DNA of 64,000 nt from Persicaria tinctoria (lineage: Eukaryota > Streptophyta > Magnoliopsida > Caryophyllales > Polygonaceae): NCBI GenBank assembly GCA_037127255.1, contig JBANSL010000004.1, positions 7,254,001-7,318,000 on the forward strand, in the 5' to 3' direction. The notes under the pieces are model-generated. The model ran no database searches, was not told where the DNA came from, and saw only the letters and a list, made by a program, of their open reading frames with translations. Below, piece by piece: positions 10,913-21,068 of this stretch; position 1 is the stretch's first letter; the number at the start of each line of letters is the position of its first letter. The position numbers and the translations under genes are program-made.

Positions 10913-12165
10913 ATGTCGAGACCCCACGGAATGAGTAGAAATCAGAAAGAGAAATGGAATGGTTTAAACACTAGGAACTTCTTTGTAACAAAGTTCTTTC
11001 ATGAGCCTACAGTAGCTTATGTAAGGAATTTTTAGCAACCTTGAGTGTGGGACGTACAGCTATTGATTTTCGGTTGCTTGGGAGAGATTTTACGCTATCC
11101 AAGGAGAGATTGGCACAGATTTTGGGTGTTACTGCTGCGCCCACTGCTGGGTGGCTTGATGTCTGCAAGGGTGAGGGCCCTGTGGCTTTCTGGATGGCAT
11201 CTACTAGGGTGCCTTTTGAGGCCAAGAAGGGTCAGTACAATTCCAGTATTCGCCATCCTGCACTCCGACTGATTCACAAGGTGCTAGCGAACACCTTCTT
11301 TGCGCAGGCTGAGGTCAACAAGATGTCGCTGAAGGACATGTCATTCCTATGGTGTCTGACGCCGGAGAGCCCTGTCGTTCCAGGTTGGGTAGATCTATTC
11401 CCGATGAACTGCAAAGACATAATGGACAAGCGCAACAAGGCGACTATCAGCTTTGGGGGTCTTATCACCCTCATCGCTCGCACATGCATCGACGTGAGCG
11501 CTGTCCATGATGCTCAGCATGGATCATTTCTATATGATGAGGCCCAGCTGAGGAAAGCTGGCCACCTGGAGGGCAGGTCGCCGATGTGGATTTGGAGGAC
11601 ATGCCATCAGGGGAGTATTCAGTTGAGACTGCCTCGTCAGCTCCCTTTTGGCCCTACAGCTGCTGGTTTTTATATGGGAGATGAGATGGATCAGGATGAT
11701 GATGATGAGGAGGAGCAGGTTCCTGATGCTGAGCAGGACGATGCTGAGGATGTTCCCAGAGCTCAGACGGATTTTGGAGGAGCTGGACCTTCTGGCACAG
11801 CTGGAGGTGCTGGTCCAGATTACCACTCGCTGGCACAGCAGATGGCTGATATCTCTCTCCAACAGAACACTATGTGGGAGCATCAGCAGATGATGTCGCG
11901 TCGTCAAGACGCAATGTGGGAGAACCAGCAGCGGATGCACCAGCGCCAGGACGCGATGTGGGACCACAACCAGCAGCTGTATGTTGAGGCCGGCGACATT
12001 CGTCGAGATGTACGTGGCTTGACTTCCCACCTCGAGGAGGTCTCTGAGAGCCAGGCGGCGATCCGACGGATGCAGGAGCAGATATGGCAGAGGCAAGAGG
12101 ACTTCTATCGATTCGCCTATCCACAGTTCCCACCATATCCGCCGCCTCCACCACCTCAGCAGTGA
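10913..12165 (+). pseudogene. ATHILA ORF-1-type protein (3' env-position ORF), one frameshift
   Basis: It begins at the ATG at 10913 (MSRPHGMSRNQK). A missing base in the T-run at about 11027-11032 shifts the frame; the reading then continues from 11041 to 12165. Motifs typical of the ATHILA ORF-1 family are visible: IRHPALRLIHKVLANTFF, FLWCLTPES and FGGLITLIAR. An acidic stretch (about 11685-11760) follows, then a C-terminal Gln/Trp-rich coiled-coil-like segment with a repeated QDAMWE/D-QQ pattern, and a proline end. The role of this ORF in Athila is not known; it occupies the env position, but I see no clear signal peptide or transmembrane helix here. No function is claimed. Confidence 0.82.
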
Positions 12166-13693
12166 GCATGTTAGTTGTTTCTTTTCTTTTCCCTTTTTAT
12201 TTTTATTTTGTTGTTTTTGTTCTCTTTTCTACATTGAGGACAATGTTAGGTTTAAGTGTGGGGGAGAAGACTTGAAAACTCTCTGTATTTTGGTTCTAAT
12301 TTGCACTGCATTTTAAGTTTTAAGGTTGCATGTTTATTTATATTGGTTGTATGCATATTTAGCTTCTGAAAAAGTTATTTCTATTCTGAAAAAAAAAACA
12401 GTTGTAGTTCTTGCATTATTAGGAATAGGTCTTATTTCCCCATGTGGATGTCGTTTGTCCTCTATATTTTCTATTGAGATTTATGCCCCATGATGTGCTT
12501 GAATTGTTGAAGCCTTCGATATATGTTTTCTACACTATTTGGTGTCCATGATTGATTGATGATTGAGCGCATAAAATCTTGAATTTTTGGGTGATCTTGA
12601 AGTTCTAGACATGTCCTGGTGAGCTTATTTTGGCCTATTCAGGACTACACTTTATTTAGTCCTCTTGCTTGTTGTGTGTACTCTCTTCAATTGCTTCCTC
12701 TTTGACTTGCATTGAGATATCTTTTTCAAGGCTGCATATTAGGATTTCTGCACATGATTTAAACATGATTGAGGCACTTTTATTAGCCCTATTTGACTCT
12801 ATTCCCACCTTACATATTATCCTCTGCTTGAAGCCAGTTTGAGCCTAATTGTCTATTCTTTTATAGCTCCACAAGATGATTCCATAGCCAATGATAGCCT
12901 GACCCCATCCGGGAATTTAGGAATAATTGGTGAATATTTATAGTGTGGCTGATGGTTTGTAGTGGTGGATTGTATGTTGGAGGTGTATTTATGAGATGTT
13001 TGATTCTTGCTAGCATATTTATTACTTGGGACCTAAGGAGGATAAAATTCACTTAGGGGTAAAAGTCAAGGAAAATCATTTGATATAGCATGAATGAAAA
13101 AGAAAGAAAAAGAAACAAAAAGAGAGAAAAAAAAGAGAATAAAAGAATGAGTTGAGTATGGTTTGTAAAGTTTATGCTTGAGATTGGTGTTGTTTGCCAT
13201 TATAGAGATATGGTATGAGATGTTTATGAGTGGTTGTATGATTTGGTTGCTTCCTTAGTTCCCGGATTATGAGCACCACATGACCAAAATTTTTCCATAC
13301 CTTATATGTTCTACCTTGGCCCCATTACAACCCAATAGAAAGACCTCATGATTTTTGTTGTGTGTAGAGTCACCAGCGGTGGAGATTTAGAACATTGGTG
13401 CAAGGCTTTTGTAGCTAATTTTTTGAAGATTGAGTTTTGAGCGTAATCATAAACCTAAACACTTGAGCGAGAGTGAAACACATATCCTTTGTGAGGTCTA
13501 GAATGAATATGGTTGCCTGATTTCATTGATTATTCCAATTATGTGCTATGATGTTATTAATCTTTTGTGTTTGCTAGTTTTCATGCACTTAAAGAATATT
13601 GAGGTGTGGATACCTGAATTGCTATTCTGTGGGGCTGCAGAGTTGAGTTTTCTATTGCTTGAGGACAAGCAAAGGTTCAAGTGTGGGGGAATT
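12166..13693 (+). other. Athila 3' noncoding region and polypurine tract
   Basis: No coding frame. Two related purine tracts are present: AAGTGTGGGGGAGAAGA at about 12255-12271 just after the ORF, and the terminal AAGTGTGGGGGAATT at 13679-13693 touching the 3' LTR. The second is the expected plus-strand primer; the first is an internal copy of the same block, including the preceding GAGGACAA-type word. Confidence 0.75.
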
Positions 13694-14900
13694 TGATAGA
13701 GCATGTTTAGTGTTGCATAATAGATTGCATTTAGCATATTTTAGGTGTGAATATTGCATTTATTTAGTTGAATTTGCATTTTCACTGGTTGAGTTAGAAG
13801 AGGTGGAATCTACATGATTTTATGTTTTATTTCAGGAAAAGTAGATTGGAGGTGAATTAATATTGAAAGGACGGAAACAAGTTGAAGAATACTTAGGAGC
13901 TGCTGGAGACGAAGAGGAAGCAGCTCGGAAGAATCGCAGGTCGCCCCGCGGCTTGAAGGAAGAAACGAGGAACTTCGCTGATCGCCGGCCGCCCCGCGGC
14001 CCGTGCAGTAGCTGATCGTCAATTCCGGATTTTACTTAGGGTTTTATTATGTTATTTTGGGCCGAATTTCTCTAGACTATTTAAGGCTTTTCTAGTTATT
14101 TCGTTCATTCACCTTATGCACTTTACACCATTGTTGAGAGCGCCGTTGAGCATGAGCAACTAAACTCTCGAGGTTTCGCCTACAGTTTGGATCTTTGATT
14201 GTTGAATTGTGAGTTTCTTAATCTAGTTCTTATTCCTATTGCAATGTTTTGACTTCCTTGTGCTTAATTGCTTGAATGTGTTTTATTCTCTGTGGCCTGG
14301 CCGACTGGTTAGAGTAGATTCATTCAATTGCTAGGGTTTTGTAGATTCCTCGTAGCGAACCTTAACCCAAGTGGCAATCATATCCCTTTAGGACTCGTAG
14401 GACTAATTGGATGTGTAGGAAGTTGAATACATGTTGAATATCGACTCGTAGCTTGATGTTATATGTACCTTGGTTAATTCATAATCTTAATGCTATCTCT
14501 AGGTTGAATCTTAACCGTGTTAGGGTTATTTAGAGATAAGGGTTGCTAGGACTCGTAGGACTAGTAATTTACCTAAGATCTGGATAAGGACATTGATAGG
14601 AAACGACAAGAACTAGAGGCTGAAACAAGGATCGAATTCATCAATCGAAGTGACGAATTGTAGGTGAACCTATTTCTCTCCCCTGAATTCTACAACCAAT
14701 TTCCGTTGTTTGTTTGTTTTCGCTTTGATAAAAGGCGGACCTTTTTCACACTAAAATCTCCCCCTTTACTCTCTTAGTAATTAGAATTAGACTTGAATTT
14801 AATAGATTTCCCTGTGGATTGATCTCTTACTTGCACGCTATACTAGTTAGTAAGTTTGAGTATTCTTTGGCAAGAACAACGACAGGTTTTCCTATTGTCA
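13694..14900 (+). repeat. Athila 3' LTR (1207 bp)
   Basis: TGATAGAGC...CTATTGTCA, 41 bp shorter than the 5' LTR. The difference is accounted for by two deletions, of about 20 and 21 bp, each removing one GC-hairpin unit between flanking copies. CCAAG follows at 14901-14905. Confidence 0.96.
13939..14001 (+). repeat. GC-hairpin cluster 6 (3' LTR, two copies)
   Basis: Copies at 13939 (GGTCGCCCCGCGGCT) and 13987 (perfect). It is the counterpart of the four-copy cluster in the 5' LTR. Confidence 0.85.
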
Positions 14901-15255
14901 CCAAGGTCCTTGAGAGAAAAGACTGTATCAAGACTAGCAGTGAAGCTTTGGATAGCCGCGGGTGAGTTTCCAGTGACGATGATGTCGTCAACATAGACTA
15001 GCACATATATAATGCAGCCGGAAGACATGTAGACGAACAACGAACAGTCGGATTGACAGGCGCGGAAGCTAGACCGGATGAGGAAGGCTTTGAGCTTGCT
15101 GAACCATACCCGAGGGGCCTGTTTAAGACCATACAACGCCTTATGTAGGCGACACACATGAGACGACCGTTGTGGATCAACAAATCCTGGTGGTTGTTCC
15201 ATGAAAACCTCCTCGCTGAGATCACCGTTCGTTGTGTTGTTGACCATCTTCATCT
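14901..15255 (-). pseudogene. Ty1/copia reverse transcriptase, N-terminal part
   Basis: The other half of the copia pol split by the Athila. It contains EEVFMEQPPGFVDP, ALYGLKQAPRVWF and the catalytic YVDDI, all classic copia reverse transcriptase motifs. It loses similarity at about 15240-15255 (VNNTTNGDL in place of the usual NAFLHGDL-type wording). Integrase, protease, gag and the 5' LTR are absent. It is therefore a truncated fragment that was then split. Confidence 0.92.
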
Positions 15256-15565
15256 TCACTTTTTCCTTCCTTCAACATTTTCCCCTTCTCTTTGACATTT
15301 CTCCCTTCTCTACCACACCTTCATCTTCATTTTTCCAAAAATATTGTGGAATTTGCACAAGCGGATATCAACTTTATTCCGCTTTTTCTAACTAAGGTGT
15401 GTATAATTTTTTTTCGTGTGTGGTTTTTGTATATTATGTTGGTGAATGGAATTGATGTTGAGAATGAGGTTTTGATTGAGAATATATGTGGTTTAGATAG
15501 AGATAAATTAATGATGAGAATGAAGTTGATAAATGATTGAGAATGTGTGTGGGTTTTTTGTGTTG

Positions 15566-15567
<2 letters not shown>
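15256..15567. other. Spacer between copia break and gene-capture element
   Basis: A pyrimidine-rich then AT-rich stretch. I see no convincing gene; an open frame at 15292-15540 has no recognised motif. Confidence 0.35.

Positions 15568-15603
<36 letters not shown>
15568..15603. repeat. (TA)n microsatellite
   Basis: Uninterrupted TA dinucleotides. It abuts the left inverted end of the 8.2-kb element and is matched by another TA run at the right end, so it includes the target duplication. Confidence 0.9.
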
Positions 15604-15605
<2 letters not shown>

Positions 15606-16541
15606 TAAATGTTCAAATGAAAATGGGGCTTAAAGTGAATATAGAGCTTAAAGTGAAAAAAATCTAATTAATAGGTTTGGGGGCGCGGGTGATTTAAAAA
15701 ATAAAATATTTGCCAGTGGCGTTGTTTCTCAATCTCTCAATCTCTCATCTCTCATCTCTCTGCTCTCAATCTCTCATGATCTCATCTCTCTGCTCTCTCT
15801 CTCTATTTGAGATTTCCTCTCTCCGGTATCGAAGTCCGGCCGAACCAGGAGGCAGCCGCCAGGAGTAGACCTGAAGACGCGACCCCCTTCCGCGCCACAC
15901 ATCCGCCTTGTTGATTCAAAGCCAGGAAGAAGAAGCGGACTCGGGCGGCGATGACGATGCTTCAGCTCTCCCCACCTTCGACTCTGACTGCTCTCTCTCT
16001 GACTGTCCCCACGATTTTCGATTCCAGCACTCCGATTCCACAAGCGATTTCAAATGAACGGTGTCCCGAAGGCGGCGGCGGCGCCGGTGGGGATGCTAGG
16101 GATTATGACGATGATTTCGGATAGGTATGAGTTTCAATTTGTGGGTTTTTTATGCCCGAACATTAGGTTTCTCTCTCATCCCCAATTTATTGATTTATCT
16201 AGGGTTTGAATGCTCTAGGAAGTCGATATTCTGTTCATTTGAAATGATCTAGGGTTTCCTGGATCTAGATGCTATTGTTCACCGATTTCTTGTTTGCTTC
16301 ATGGTGGATCTGTATTGAGGTTATGGTAGTTGACGCCTATCTTGCGGGTTCCAGCACTCATGTAGATTTAGAATGATGATCTATTCATCTGTTGAACTCA
16401 TTCCTGGAATTGAATGTGATATATATTGCTTATAATGTAAAGTTCTGGTTATCTCTTTACCCCTCAGGTGCTTTTTATCCTTTGTATTATGTGTGTAGCA
16501 GTGATCCCTGTTAATAATGCGGATGAATATCTATGTCACAG

Positions 16542-16664
16542 GTTTTGAAGGTCTATCACTTCCCAGTGACTATCACTGTAGTCCAGCTTATCGTTGGATC
16601 AACGCTAGTGCTCTTTATGGGGATATTCAATCTTTACAAAAGGCCCAAAGTTACTGGATCTCAG
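16542..16664 (+). pseudogene. Captured exon of a plastid PEP/phosphate translocator
   Basis: A 123-bp block flanked by AG and GT splice signals encodes exactly 41 codons with no stop. It reads like the third-helix region of plant phosphoenolpyruvate/phosphate translocators, including FPVTITVVQ, VGSTLV and the family-typical NLYKRPK. These antiporters sit in the plastid inner envelope. The other exons are absent, so this is an isolated fragment inside the capture element. The open frame and splice sites suggest capture from genomic DNA rather than cDNA. Another member of the triose-phosphate-type translocator family is possible. Confidence 0.7.
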
Positions 16665-17655
16665 GTTATTTGGTGTCCTTTTTATTATTGAATCAGTTGG
16701 ATAATCTCTATTTGAGGCGTCTTATTTGATTTTGATTCCATATTACAACTTGTATCCATTTTTCCTCTAGCTATAATGCACTCTTTAGGAAACCTTTTCA
16801 CTAATATGAGCCTTGGAAAAGTGGTTGTTTCTTTTACTCACACAATCAAGGCACCATAGAGGTGGTTAAAAAAAATATTGTCAAGGTGTTTTCATGCAAA
16901 TGAGCATATATGAGGGGTGGTTAACTTTAGTTCCCCTATAAAATTTTAGGCCTGCTGAGCTAAATTATGAGAGTTGCTTTATGTAATCCTGACATGAAGG
17001 TTATCTAGTATGTTACTCATCTAAAGTCGACTGAGACCTACCTTAATTTGTTAGTCTCTGTTTTATAAGACTGAAAGCCGACTGAGATTTGCGCTTCTTT
17101 AGTTATTTTGGCATTGGCTTTTGTAAATATGACTAATTCACTTTGAGAAATGCCTACTAGTATTAGAGTTTGCATCTTAATTGTGAGTCCCACCAAACAA
17201 ATGTAAATAATCCATTGTCATGAAAATTGCTATGGTGCTGAATTTTTCTACTTTGGTGCTGCATTTTGTCATGAAAATTGCTATGGAAGAGGGTGAATTT
17301 GTTCTTATCAAGAAATAGGAGGTAATGCCATATGTTGTGTAATTCATGATGTCGTTCAAGTGTTGAAACTTGAAACTAGTAAAGGCCATCAGAAGAGGTT
17401 GGTGAAGAGTGAGGAGAGTTTGGTAATATCTTGAGGCCATTTATGATGTTGATTTATTTCAAATACTTATTCAGCTACCATGAAATTAAGCTTATTTTTG
17501 CACTTAGTAATCTTATTTATGCACTATCTTATCTTATTTATGCACTTAATAAATATGGTGATTTACTTGCCATCTTCTTACTCTTTTTGTTAATTTATTT
17601 TAATATGTTGTTACCTGCTTTTTTGTTCGTTGTCTTGATTTTTGCTTGCATACAG

Positions 17656-18452
17656 GTTGGGGTCATCATCGGTAGAGGCGGAGAAATGGTAAAAATCCTT
17701 CAGCTCTGCTCAGGTGCAAAAATCCAGATAGCAAGGGATGCTGATGCTGATCTATCTTCAGGAATGAGGGATGTTGAGTTGGTACAGCAGATCAAATCAA
17801 CAGAGCTGAACAACAAATCAATGAAGTGATTGCGAAGGTGAGTGGCCTTAATAAGTCAATTATTTTGTTGATAAATGTCATTTAGCTCAAATTTTGTGAC
17901 TGTCTATATATTTTATGAGCAGATTGATGCAGCAGACTCTAGTGTTCCATCCGGAAATCGCTCTATTAATCCAGGGCAACCTGGAGCGGAACAATTTGTA
18001 ATGAAAGTTCCTAATGAAAAAGTACATATAATATTGTAACCTTCTCTTCAGTGGAAGGACAAACTGAAAGCAGAACCTTGAATCTTGCCTTTGCAAGTTG
18101 TTATGATCATTGGTAAAGGAGGTGAAACTATTAAAAGCATGCAGATCAAATCTGGAGTATGTATTCAGGTCAGTAGCCGTAATGCACATACTCAGTTTTT
18201 CAGTTTGCCAACTTCTTGATTATGCACAATATTGACTAGTCATTTTAGTTCAGTAGCGTATCTTTGATGTTTCTTCCATTCTTTTGCACATGATGATCTT
18301 TTTTATGTGTTCCATTTTACGTGCTTCCCTTGTAGGTTGTTCCTCTTCACCCTCCTCCATGTGATACTTCACCCAAGAGATCAGTGTATATCGGTGAAAC
18401 TTAAGAACAGATAGATGCTGCTAAAGAATTGATCAATGATGTTATGAGTGGG
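17656..18452 (+). pseudogene. Captured KH-domain (FUBP-like) RNA-binding gene fragment
   Basis: Four exon-like blocks with AG/GT borders: 17656-17837, 17923-18021, 18099-18169 and 18336-18452. They encode parts of two KH domains, each with the GxxG-type loop (IIGRGGEMVK, IIGKGGETIK) and the following GAKIQ/GVCIQ strand. They resemble plant far-upstream-element-binding-like proteins, which bind single-stranded nucleic acid in the nucleus. Breaks: about 4 bp missing near 17780 shifts the frame (the correct wording ADQINRAEQQINEVIAK resumes in another frame), and a TAA near 18402 stops the last exon. Introns are kept, so the capture was from genomic DNA. Not expected to make a full protein. Confidence 0.85.
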
Positions 18453-18675
18453 GTGAGTTCCATATTAGAATGTCTATTAGGAAACATGTGATTTGAGAGT
18501 CGGTGATAAGATTGCTCATAACTTATCTGTCGCATTTTCACTCATGGGTTATTTTATCACCTAGTCGGTGATAAGATTGCTCATAATTTTGTTTTGAGAT
18601 GTCATGAGATGCTTAAAAACAAGCTGGCATCTATTAGCTTTTTCAATGGGTTAATGCATTTTTCAATGGTTTAAA

Positions 18676-18743
18676 GCCTATTAGCTCAAAATGGTAGAGC
18701 AATGTGCTATGCACAAAGATGCGGGTTCAAATCCCGCATAGGC
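18676..18743 (+). repeat. tRNA-like module, copy 1
   Basis: A 68-nt sequence folds as a tRNA in three arms: a 6-bp acceptor stem (GCCTAT with ATAGGC), a D arm (GCTC/GAGC), and a T arm GCGGG-TTCAAAT-CCCGC. The anticodon arm is wrong: TGTGC/GCACA closes on about three bases. A- and B-box-like pol III words are present. It stands at the outer end of the 21-bp satellite block, in inverted orientation to copies 2 and 3. I call it a tRNA-derived repeat, not a working tRNA. Confidence 0.7.
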
Positions 18744-18787
18744 TATTTATGGGTGTCTTATTTTTGTTTTCGTTCATTAATAAGATT

Positions 18788-19127
18788 ATAAAGTGCAAGA
18801 ATAAAAGGATAAAGTGCATAAATAATAGTATAAAGTGCAAGAATAAAATGATGAAGTGTATAAATAATAATATAAATTGTATGAATAAGATTATGAAGTG
18901 CACAATTAAGATTATAAAGTGCAAAAATAAAATGATAAAGTGGAAGAATAAAACGATGAAGTATATAAATAATAATATGAAGTGCATGAATAAGATTCTG
19001 AAGTGCACAATTAAGATTATAAAGTGCAAAAATAAAATGATAAAGTGCAAGGATAAAATGATGAAGTGCATGGATAAGATTGTGAAGTGCACAATTAAGA
19101 TTATAAAGTGCATAAATAAAAATGATA
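18788..19127 (+). repeat. 21-bp satellite block, about 16 units
   Basis: Units of the type ATAAAGTGCAAAAATAAAATG repeat every 21 bp. A higher-order period of five units (about 105 bp) is visible, because units such as GTGCACAATTAAGATT recur every fifth position. The period is a multiple of three and lacks stops in some frames, which creates long but meaningless open frames on both strands. Confidence 0.85.
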
Positions 19128-19689
19128 AAGCGCTAGAATAAAATAATGAAGGGAAAAAATCAGATTTTAGCTCAAGAAAACATGAAACACAACAACTTAG
19201 ACAAAATACAAGATTTAAGGAAAAAAACCAGATTTTATATTTCTAAAAAAATAAAATTTATGAAACAAATATATGTACATCTTACCCTAATTGAAAAAAA
19301 AAACAAATATATTTCTATAAAAAATCAGATTTTTTTATTGCTTCTCGGTAGGTTCTTAGATGACCATTTGCTTGAGGTGATTCATAATTTCTCTAAGGCT
19401 AAATAAGGTTATTGTTTGGCTTCTACTACTTATTGAGTTCAGATTACACAATTGGTATCTAAAATTGCACTAATATGTCTTATTTTTGCACTTAATATAG
19501 TTCAGATTGCACAATTGTACATGTTCTATAATTGCTTTAATAAATTTACAAATGTGCAATTGTAAAATACGATTGTGCACTTGTAAAATAAGATTATGCA
19601 ATTGTTCAAATTTTCATTTATTGACAATATATTCCATTTTTCTTGAAGTAAAGCTAATCTAATGAAGGTGTATAAATAATAAAAATAAT

Positions 19690-19870
19690 GGTGAAGGAAT
19701 AATAAATTTACAATTGTGCAATTGTAAAATACAATTGTGCAATTGTAAAATACAATTGTGCAATTGTAAAATCGTAAAATACAATTGTAAAATTGTAAAA
19801 TTGTAAAATACAATTGTGCAATTGTAAAATTGTAAAATACAATTGTGCAATTGTAAAATTGTAAAATTAA
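19690..19870. repeat. CAATTGTGCAATTGTAAAAT simple repeat
   Basis: Imperfect tandem repeats of a palindromic CAATTG core with the same GTGCA word as the 21-bp block. It lies between tRNA-like copies 1 and 2, inside the capture element. Confidence 0.8.
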
Positions 19871-20260
19871 GTGTCCAGTTTAGATTAAAAAGTGCAAGAC
19901 TAATATTAGACCGTGCACAAATTAGATTAAAAAGTGCAAGACTAATATTATAAAGTGAATAAATTAGACTAATACGATTTTTAAGCACTTTAAGTTTCAA
20001 TATTGTAATATGAATTTTAAGCATCTAAGTTACTAAACTGTAATCTGATTTTTTTCAGCAATATAATTTCATTTTTATGACCATTTAAATCTAATTTTTA
20101 TGCACCATTGTTGGAGTTTGAATGCAATTTTTTGGTCAAATTTGGGGTATTTCCTAGGTTTCAATTGAACATTTATATTCTAGATCGAATTGCATGAATA
20201 TATCTTACTATTGCACTTTTATTACAAAATAATTCAGGTTATCAAAATTATGCACTTTTA

Positions 20261-20327
20261 GCCTAGGTAGGAATCGAACCCACATTTTTGTGCATAAGCA
20301 CATTGCTCTACCATTGAGCTAATAGGC
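20261..20327 (-). repeat. tRNA-like module, copy 2
   Basis: 67 nt on the minus strand, closely matching copy 1 in D and T arms (B box GGTTCGATTCC). The acceptor stem is reduced to about 5 bp and the anticodon arm closes on four bases. It is followed downstream (minus) by an AAAGTGCA-rich AT tail shared with copy 3. Confidence 0.7.
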
Positions 20328-20680
20328 TTTTAAAGCTTTGATAAGAGCTAGAATAGAGATAGGGAATCAAATACTTGTTCTTTATCATATAACATTCAAA
20401 AGTGCAAAAATAATATACATTTGTGCAATTTTATAAAAATATTGTGCAAAAATAACATGCACAACATCTCTTCATCGCCGAATTTAGGAACACAACTATG
20501 ACAGAATTCAAGAGCACAAGAGCAAAGAGACTCAACAACAGAAGATCGATCTAGTTGAATCGACCACACAATTTCACAACAGACAACAAAACCATCTCAA
20601 AATTTCAAAAAGTGCACAATAAAGATTATGAATTGCACTTTATCATAAAATAATACAAACTATTAAAATTAAGCAATTTA

Positions 20681-20747
20681 GCCTATGTAGGAGTCGAACC
20701 CACATCTCTGAGCATAAGCACATTGCTCTACCGTTAAGCTAATAGGC
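20681..20747 (-). repeat. tRNA-like module, copy 3
   Basis: 67 nt on the minus strand, exactly 420 bp from copy 2 and in the same orientation, with a 6-bp acceptor stem and an intact T arm. The AT-rich tail after it resembles the tail of copy 2, so the two look like members of one tRNA-headed repeat family. Confidence 0.7.
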
Positions 20748-21068
20748 TTTTAAAACTTATTAAGTAGAAGAATAGACATAAAAATGAAATACTTCTACCA
20801 TATCACATAACCTTCAAAAGTGCAAAAATAATACTATATTAGTGCACTTTTAGATAACAAGAGTGCAAAAATAGGACTGCGTAGTTAAGAAAACAATCAA
20901 ACATCAACACAGATCTTGAAATTGACAAGATTAAATCACATCATCAATGAAATGAACAAGAATCCAAATCTGGACATGAAAAATTATATTACAACTGTAA
21001 CTTGATAAGAAACTTTTTTTTAAAAGTAAAAAGATGGTAAAAGAGTAGGCCAAGTTCAAGGTCACCTG

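Larger units (their letters stand above)
2925..14900 (+). mobile_element. Athila-lineage Ty3/gypsy LTR retrotransposon, full length
   Basis: An 11,976-bp element with both LTRs (TG...CA), a primer-binding site, gag-pol, an additional 3' Athila-type open frame and a polypurine tract. It is flanked by a perfect 5-bp target duplication CCAAG (2920-2924 and 14901-14905) inside a copia reverse transcriptase. The reverse transcriptase and integrase wording and the extra 3' ORF place it in the Athila branch. All coding parts carry stops or a frameshift, so this copy is non-autonomous. The LTRs differ by about 17 substitutions by my hand count over about 1.2 kb, suggesting a fairly recent insertion. 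GC-rich hairpin cassettes are scattered through LTRs, linkers and untranslated parts. Confidence 0.96.

Noticed and set aside
10913..12165. A true viral envelope gene in the Athila
   Set aside because: It lies in the env position, but I see no convincing signal peptide, fusion peptide or membrane anchor; it was kept as an ATHILA ORF-1-type protein.
18788..19127. Possible CRISPR-like array
   Set aside because: The repeats are continuous 21-bp tandem units with no unique spacers, in a plant nuclear context.
18704..19141. 145-codon and antisense 128-codon open frames rich in Lys/Asn/Ile or His/Ile/Phe
   Set aside because: They arise because the 21-bp satellite has a period divisible by three; there is no domain, and the sequence is simple repeat.
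18676..20747. Three functional tRNA genes
   Set aside because: The anticodon arm closes on three or four bases in every copy, so no usable anticodon is presented.
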